Source of the DNA: Panacagrimonas sp963975245
GTDB taxonomy: Bacteria > Pseudomonadota > Gammaproteobacteria > Nevskiales > Nevskiaceae
DNA length: 64,000 nt
Assembly: GCA_963975245.1 (NCBI GenBank)
Contig: CAXBFJ010000001.1
Location: 186,001 to 250,000, forward strand
Reading direction: 5' to 3'
Position 1 is the stretch's first letter. Each line of letters begins with the position of its first letter. The translations under genes were made by a program, and so were the position numbers. This document shows positions 58,951-64,000 of this stretch, piece after piece. The notes beneath the pieces were generated by a model. It did no database searches and was not told the DNA's origin. It was given only the letters and a program-made list of their open reading frames with translations.

Positions 58951-61245
58951 ATGAATGCTCCGCAAACAACCGACAACCTCAGTGCGGCTGACCAGCAGCT
59001 AATCAAGGCTTTCCTGGAGGAGAACCGTCTGTTCTACGGACCGGATCCGGAGATCATGCGCAACCACAAACTCGAACCCCGTACCGCTCGCGAAGAGCAG
59101 GCGATGTCGCGGGTCAGTGACCCTCACATCCTGCATCAGGTGCGCGGGCGGGTGCAGGCGGCGATGCTGGAAAGCTTCAACATGGTAGAACAAATGGGCA
59201 CCGCGCCCGGTGCGAAGTGGGGCGATCTCTGTGCGGCTTGCTTCACGCTCTCGGGAGATCTTTCGGAAGTTTCGCCTCACGGAATCACAGCGTTTTCCGC
59301 GGTGTGCCAGTATCCGGTGAAGTTCATCAACAAGTACTGGACGAAGGACCCTTCCGTTGGGGTACGTGAAGGCGACGGATTCATCCACAACGACTCTCGT
59401 TACGGCGGAATCCACAACACGGACCAGTCGATGATCATGCCGCTGTTTCACGATGGCGAGCTGATCTGTTGGGTATCCGCCACCGTGCACGAGGGCGAGA
59501 ACGGCGCCTGCGAGCCGGGCGGCATGCCGGCACGGGCTGAATCCAAGTACGACGAGGGGCTAAAGATGAGCCCATTCCGAATCGTCGAAAACTACAAGGT
59601 CAAACGCGACATCCTCACGTTTCTGCAGAACTCGGTTCGAGATCCGAAGCTTCAGTACGAAGATGTCTACGTCAAGCTGTACTCCGTGATGCGCACCCTT
59701 GATCGCATGCGCGCCGTCATCTCCGAGTTCGGTGTGGATGCCCTGATTGCATTTCTGCGCCGAAACCTGGAGGACACCGAGGCCGAGGTCCGCAGGCGCC
59801 TGTCCGAAATGCCTGACGGTGTGGTGCGCTTTCCGTCTTGGTCGGACAGCACCCTGCGTGAGCCGGCCTTGGTCAAGCACAACTGCGAGTTTCGCAAGAA
59901 GGGCGATGGGGCAACCTGGTCGGTGTGCGGCAGTTCGCCACAGATCAGCAACCGAACCATCAATAGCGTGGTGGCCACGACCAAGGCCATGCTGCTGACC
60001 GGCCTGACGACGCAGATCTGGCCGGATCTGCCGCGCAATCAAGCGATGTTCTCTGCCTTCGAGTTCGAATCGGACTTCCCTTCGCTGCTGGACAGCGATG
60101 ACGAGGGCACGATGTCGATGAGCATTTCCAGCTCGTTCTACGGTCTCATTAAGCCGGGGCAGATCCTGAACAAGCTGCTCTACAGTGTCCCCCTGGAGTG
60201 CAAGGCAAGGGTCACGCCGGTAGTGGCTTCGATGTACAACCAGCCCGCCACATTTATTTATGGCGGTATGACGCAGCACATGGAGATTACCGGTAATTTC
60301 TGTGCCGACCTGAACGGTGCAGGGCAGGGCGGTCGCGAGCACAGCGACGGTTTGTCTGCCTTGTCGGGTTGTTTCGGCTTCATGTGCGACACCGGTGAGC
60401 AAGAAGTACTGGAAGAAGAGTTGCCGATGGTGCGTCTGGTCTCGCAGCGTTTTGCTCGTGACCGTTTCGGCTACGGCAAGTTTCGTGGCGGGCTTGGCTA
60501 CGAACAGATGATCAGCGCGCGCGGCACTGCTGTCTGGGGTTTCATGAGTGGTCAAACGGGATCTTCGTTCTCGTGTTGCGCAGGGCTGTTCGGCGGATAT
60601 GGTTCTCCGTCATATCCGATCTGCCGAATCAAGGGCGCTAACGTGTTCGAGTGGATTAACGAGCCCGGAAATGCTGAGCGTTTTGAGTACGGCATCATCG
60701 AATTGATGAATCGCCAGCCGGTGGATGGCGCGCAGTACAGCAGTAGCGATGCGGGCATTACCTTCGAGATGACTTCGGAAGGAGAGGTTTACGCAATGTG
60801 TCAGGGAGGTGGCGGTGGCTACGGCGACGTCTTGCATCGCGAACCTGCTCAAGTGATGCAAGACCTGCGAGAAGATCTGATTTCGGATGAGGTCGCCTCC
60901 GACATCTTCAAGGTGGTCTACGACCCAGTCACCAAGCTGCACGATGCGCGCGCGACTGATGCCGCCCGTCAGGAAGAGCGCAAGGCACGCCTTGCGCGCG
61001 GCAAGCCCTACCGGCAATTTGTGGCGGCATGGGTCACCCCGGAACCGCCGGTGGATATTCCCTACTTTGGCTCTTGGGGTGACAACTCGGTGATGTACGC
61101 CGGTGCCGGGCCAACACGTCAGAAGATGCGCAGCGATGCCATGGTTGCCGTGATGCAGCCGGATCCCAAAGATGTCTTGATCGAAGCATTGAAGGCGAAG
61201 CTTTCTGCCTGCGAGGGCTCCGCCACCAAGAATTCTTTGGCATGA
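58951..61245 (+). CDS. Ketone carboxylase subunit, Apc4-like (hydantoinase B family)
   Basis: 764 residues from ATG 58951, with GGGAGG nine bases upstream; an in-frame start at 58849 lies within the previous gene. The hydantoinase B domain spans ~120-620. 'GDGFIHNDSRYGGIHNTDQSMIMPLFHDGELICWVSATVHEGE' has the HND...GxHxxD metal-site pattern seen in acetone carboxylase alpha (Mn site). Also 'GQILNKLLYSVP' and the Gly-rich 'CQGGGGGYGDVLHREP'. It is the catalytic carboxylation subunit, equivalent to Apc4/AcxB. The ligase gene overlaps its stop by four bases; no Apc5-sized gene (~300 residues) lies between. Confidence 0.85.
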   Translation: MNAPQTTDNLSAADQQLIKAFLEENRLFYGPDPEIMRNHKLEPRTAREEQAMSRVSDPHILHQVRGRVQAAMLESFNMVEQMGTAPGAKWGDLCAACFTLSGDLSEVSPHGITAFSAVCQYPVKFINKYWTKDPSVGVREGDGFIHNDSRYGGIHNTDQSMIMPLFHDGELICWVSATVHEGENGACEPGGMPARAESKYDEGLKMSPFRIVENYKVKRDILTFLQNSVRDPKLQYEDVYVKLYSVMRTLDRMRAVISEFGVDALIAFLRRNLEDTEAEVRRRLSEMPDGVVRFPSWSDSTLREPALVKHNCEFRKKGDGATWSVCGSSPQISNRTINSVVATTKAMLLTGLTTQIWPDLPRNQAMFSAFEFESDFPSLLDSDDEGTMSMSISSSFYGLIKPGQILNKLLYSVPLECKARVTPVVASMYNQPATFIYGGMTQHMEITGNFCADLNGAGQGGREHSDGLSALSGCFGFMCDTGEQEVLEEELPMVRLVSQRFARDRFGYGKFRGGLGYEQMISARGTAVWGFMSGQTGSSFSCCAGLFGGYGSPSYPICRIKGANVFEWINEPGNAERFEYGIIELMNRQPVDGAQYSSSDAGITFEMTSEGEVYAMCQGGGGGYGDVLHREPAQVMQDLREDLISDEVASDIFKVVYDPVTKLHDARATDAARQEERKARLARGKPYRQFVAAWVTPEPPVDIPYFGSWGDNSVMYAGAGPTRQKMRSDAMVAVMQPDPKDVLIEALKAKLSACEGSATKNSLA

Positions 61246-62906
61246 AGCATTTCCCGCACTTCACGCCAACGCATCCGCGCGAGCGCTGGACCTTGCCGAC
61301 CTTGCTGGCGCATCAGGCCCGAGTATTAGGAGATCGTGCGTTTCTGCAGTGGGACGACGACGGCCCTGTCTACAGCTTTGAGCAAGCGAATCGGCAGGGC
61401 AATCGATTGGCACACGGATTCGCCAGTCTGAGTGTCGGCAAAGGCGACCGGGTTGTGCTGTTCCTTCCCAACAGTCTTGATTACGTTCTCACCTGGTTCG
61501 CCCTGAATAAGCTTGGCGCCGTTGAAGTGCCGATCAACCTCGCTTACAAGGGGAGCTTTCTCGAACATCAGGTGAATATCAGCGGGGCGGAAACGCTCGT
61601 CGCGGACCGCGAACTGCTTGCGGTCGTCCGGCAAAGCCTGGACAAGATGCCGGGCCTGCGTCGACTGGTCCTGTGGTCGCGCGATGGTGCAGACACTGCG
61701 CCGCTACCCCAGATTCCGGGCCTGGAGGTGATCGCGTTTGAAGCCTTGATGAGCGACGATGACAGTAACCCGGACGTCAGTGTGCTTGCGCAAGACATCG
61801 CCGCCATCATGTTCACTTCGGGCACCACTGGCCTGTCCAAGGGCGTGTTGATGCCGCATGCACAGCACTACCTTTTTGCTGAAATTAATGTGCAGGGCAT
61901 GGAGATGACGGCGGACGACGTCTACATGTCGGGTTTCCCGTTTTTCCATGCCAACGCGCAGCTGCTGACGATCTATCCTTGTCTGATCGTGGGTGCGCGG
62001 TGTGTGCTGTATGAGAAGTTCAGTGCCACCGCTTGGGTAGATCGGTTGCACAGTAGTGGCGCGACCATCACCAATCATTTGGGCGGGGTGCTGCCGTTTG
62101 TTTTCCAGCAGCCGCCCACCGATCGCGACGCGAGTCACCAACTACGGCGCATTGGCGGAGGGCCGACGCCTTACGCCATTCTCGATGCGTTCAAGCAGCG
62201 CTTCAGCGTGGAACGGTTCGTGGAATATTTCGGTCAGACCGAAGTCTGCCTGCCAATGATGACGCCCTTGTCCCTGAGCGAGGAGCGACCCAAGGGCGCG
62301 GCAGGCTTGTTGCTCGACCAATGGTTCGACGTGCGCGTTGTGGATCCAGAGACCGATGAGGAGGTGGACGTCGGCGAGTTGGGGGAATTGATTATTCGCC
62401 ACCGCAGCCCCTGGACCTTGAACGCGGGCTATGTCGGCATGCCGGACAAGACGGCCGAAGCCTGGCGCAATCTATGGTTTCACACCGGAGACGCCGTGCG
62501 GCGCGATGAACAGGGATGGTTCTACTACGTTGACCGTATCAAGGACTCTCTTCGCCGGCGCGGCGAAAACATTTCCTCCTTCGAAGTCGAGCGACCGATC
62601 GCGCAGCATCCGGCAGTGGCGGACGTGGCCGTAGTGGCAGTGCCCGCAGACAATGAAGGGGGCGAGGACGAGGTCAAGGCCTGTGTGATCCTGCGTGAAG
62701 GACAGTCTGTCAGTCATGCCGCGCTGCACGACTGGTGCAGCGACAAGCTACCCGTGTTTGCGGTACCTCGCTATCTCGAATTCATGGGTGCCTTTCCCAG
62801 AACGCCGTCGGAGAAGGTGCAGAAAGCCAAGCTGCGCGCTGCCGGGGTGACATCCACTACCTGGGATCGAGAGAACCCCGATCAAATACTGGAGCCCCCC
62901 CGATGA
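61242..62906 (+). CDS. Acyl-CoA ligase (CaiC/benzoylacetate-CoA ligase-like)
   Basis: 554 residues. The ANL-family P-loop is 'FTSGTTGLSKGVLMPH' (~190), then 'YFGQTEVC' near 330, 'HTGDAV' near 410, the hinge 'DRIKDSLRRRGENISSFEVE' and the C-terminal catalytic Lys in 'PSEKVQKAKLR' near 530. It resembles CaiC-type ligases. It overlaps the Apc4-like gene by ATGA, the position benzoylacetate-CoA ligase (bal) holds downstream of the apc genes in Aromatoleum. It is therefore expected to activate the beta-keto acid formed by the carboxylase. Confidence 0.85.
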   Translation: MKHFPHFTPTHPRERWTLPTLLAHQARVLGDRAFLQWDDDGPVYSFEQANRQGNRLAHGFASLSVGKGDRVVLFLPNSLDYVLTWFALNKLGAVEVPINLAYKGSFLEHQVNISGAETLVADRELLAVVRQSLDKMPGLRRLVLWSRDGADTAPLPQIPGLEVIAFEALMSDDDSNPDVSVLAQDIAAIMFTSGTTGLSKGVLMPHAQHYLFAEINVQGMEMTADDVYMSGFPFFHANAQLLTIYPCLIVGARCVLYEKFSATAWVDRLHSSGATITNHLGGVLPFVFQQPPTDRDASHQLRRIGGGPTPYAILDAFKQRFSVERFVEYFGQTEVCLPMMTPLSLSEERPKGAAGLLLDQWFDVRVVDPETDEEVDVGELGELIIRHRSPWTLNAGYVGMPDKTAEAWRNLWFHTGDAVRRDEQGWFYYVDRIKDSLRRRGENISSFEVERPIAQHPAVADVAVVAVPADNEGGEDEVKACVILREGQSVSHAALHDWCSDKLPVFAVPRYLEFMGAFPRTPSEKVQKAKLRAAGVTSTTWDRENPDQILEPPR

Positions 62907-63910
62907 AAGCTGCCGTCATTCGCCTGCCTGCAACACTCGAGTCGCTGGCGATCGAGGAGCGCCCTGATCCCACGCTCGCGCCCGGTCTGGTCAAGGTGGC
63001 CTGGCGTGCACTCTCGCTCAATTTTCACGATCTTGTGATCGCCACCGGCATGCTGCCAACGGTGGACGGCCGTATTCCGGTGTCCGATGGTGCTGGGGAG
63101 ATTGTCGAGGTGGGGGAGGGCGTGGCCGAATACCAGATTGGCGACCGCGTCATGAGCACATTCTTTCCTGACTGGGCCGACGGTGATCCGGATGCGCAGA
63201 ATACGGCGCGACTAGCGGGCGACTCGACGGATGGATGCGGCTGCGAGTTCTCTGTGGTGAGCCCTGAAACCCTGACCCGTGTTCCGCGCGGCTATAGCTT
63301 TGCCGAAGCCGCAACCTTGCCCTGTGCCGCGCTCACCGCATGGCGCGCATTGGTCGATGTCGCACAGCTCAAGTCTGGCCAGACGGTCCTGGTTCAGGGT
63401 AGCGGCGGCGTATCGGTCTTTGCATTGCAACTGGCCAAAGCGATGGGCGCGCGTGTGTTGGCCACTTCGTCCACCCCCGAGAAGTGCGAGCGCCTGCGGG
63501 CGCTCGGTGCGGATGCGGTGTGCAATTACCGAGAGACGCCGGACTGGGGTCAGTGGGCCGCGGACCAAAGCGGAGGCGGTGTCGATGTGTTGGTGGACGT
63601 TGGCGGGCCGGCTACCTTGCCGCAATCGCTGCTTGCTGCCAGGGTAAATGCACAAATCGTCTGTGTCGGCTTGCTGGGCGGCATGGATGTCAGCCTGTCG
63701 GTGCCCCTGATGCTGTTGAAGCAGCAGCAGATCCGACCCATCGCTGTGGGGAATCATGTTTCGCAGAAGGCCTTAGTCGCATTCTTGGATGACACGGAAC
63801 TGCGTCCGATCATCGACCGCAGCTTTCGGCTTGATCAGATCGTTGACGCACTGCGTTACCAATCATCTGGGAAGCATTTCGGCAAGATCGTTATCAATCT
63901 GCAGGAATAA
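62903..63910 (+). CDS. MDR-superfamily NAD(P)-dependent oxidoreductase, paralogue of the one at 17859
   Basis: 335 residues from ATG 62903, overlapping the ligase stop (ATGA). Motifs: 'LSLNFHDLVIATG' at the site where zinc ADHs have Cys (so no catalytic zinc expected), 'SDGAGEIVEVG', 'GDRVMSTFFPDW', Rossmann 'VLVQGSGGVSVFALQLAKAMGA', and C-terminal 'YQSSGKHFGKIVINL'. The strong overlap in motifs with the 17859-18875 protein shows recent or functional paralogy. In this operon it probably oxidises the alcohol precursor to the ketone or reduces an enone. It is the last gene visible; the final 90 bases of the window contain nothing recognisable. Confidence 0.85.
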   Translation: MKAAVIRLPATLESLAIEERPDPTLAPGLVKVAWRALSLNFHDLVIATGMLPTVDGRIPVSDGAGEIVEVGEGVAEYQIGDRVMSTFFPDWADGDPDAQNTARLAGDSTDGCGCEFSVVSPETLTRVPRGYSFAEAATLPCAALTAWRALVDVAQLKSGQTVLVQGSGGVSVFALQLAKAMGARVLATSSTPEKCERLRALGADAVCNYRETPDWGQWAADQSGGGVDVLVDVGGPATLPQSLLAARVNAQIVCVGLLGGMDVSLSVPLMLLKQQQIRPIAVGNHVSQKALVAFLDDTELRPIIDRSFRLDQIVDALRYQSSGKHFGKIVINLQE

Positions 63911-64000
63911 GTGTGAGGCGCAGCTATTGAGGCCAAACGCGTCGTCTAACCAGGCACCGCGGAGGATCAGGCAGTACCGCCGCTTGTCTAGAGCAGTGCA

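Noticed and set aside
1..64000. CRISPR arrays, insertion sequences, prophage or plasmid origin
   Set aside because: No regularly spaced repeats, transposase, phage structural gene or replication initiator was found in either strand.

Overview
The window is moderately high-GC, densely coded chromosomal DNA from a gammaproteobacterium, probably near the Xanthomonadales/Nevskiales. The evidence is the gene order metG-rnfB-nth, the mfd-csiV pair, prfB-lysS followed by a cyclic-di-GMP regulator (in Xanthomonas the same pair sits beside the rpf cluster), and many acyl-CoA genes. There is no CRISPR array, insertion sequence or prophage. About 45 protein genes, three tRNA genes and several convincing non-coding signals can be supported.

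Positions 1-30000 are mostly housekeeping. They hold the end of a DUF255/DsbD-like protein, a large FG-GAP/ASPIC secreted protein, an Hsp20 gene behind a near-consensus heat-shock promoter, cbpA, an acyl-CoA synthetase, a Bax-inhibitor-like protein, an EipA-like protein, an acyl-CoA dehydrogenase, metG-rnfB-nth and a DUF4197 gene. tRNA-Lys(CTT), tRNA-His(GTG) and tRNA-Pro(TGG) flank a three-gene GST / flavin monooxygenase / alcohol-dehydrogenase-like operon. Then follow prfB (with the programmed +1 frameshift), lysS, a REC-GGDEF-EAL protein, csiV and mfd, a nitroreductase and an alpha/beta hydrolase. A second, membrane-bound EAL protein lies at 30160-33084.

Positions 33300-48000 form a periplasmic quinoprotein island. 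An AcoR-type sigma-54 activator (with an abnormal GAFTGA loop) faces an operon of a PQQ alcohol dehydrogenase carrying the lanthanide-type Asp-Phe-Asp signature, cytochrome c550 PedF, a periplasmic binding protein, a fused SoxYZ-like carrier, a SoxH-like metallohydrolase and a second, atypical PQQ dehydrogenase. A candidate sigma-54 promoter lies between them. Converging on it is a tightly coupled operon for a small cytochrome c, an FccB-like flavoprotein, a MotA/ExbB-like channel protein, an ExbD-like protein with a beta-rich periplasmic domain, a membrane protein and a lipoprotein. The Old Yellow Enzyme gene next to the activator has lost its FMN-phosphate loop by a frame-changing deletion.

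Positions 48500-64000 form a ketone/acyl-CoA catabolic island: an AraC regulator, an SDR hydroxyacyl-CoA dehydrogenase plus MaoC hydratase (a split MFE-2-like pair), an AidB-like acyl-CoA dehydrogenase and a BadI-like crotonase. Divergent from these are four subunits of an acetophenone-carboxylase-type enzyme (Apc1-Apc4 order, no Apc5), an acyl-CoA ligase and an MDR oxidoreductase. My main hypothesis is that this encodes oxygen-independent breakdown of a ketone, perhaps cyclic: carboxylation to a beta-keto acid, CoA activation, hydrolytic C-C cleavage by the BadI-like enzyme, then beta-oxidation. The PQQ dehydrogenases could supply the ketone or aldehyde from alcohols.
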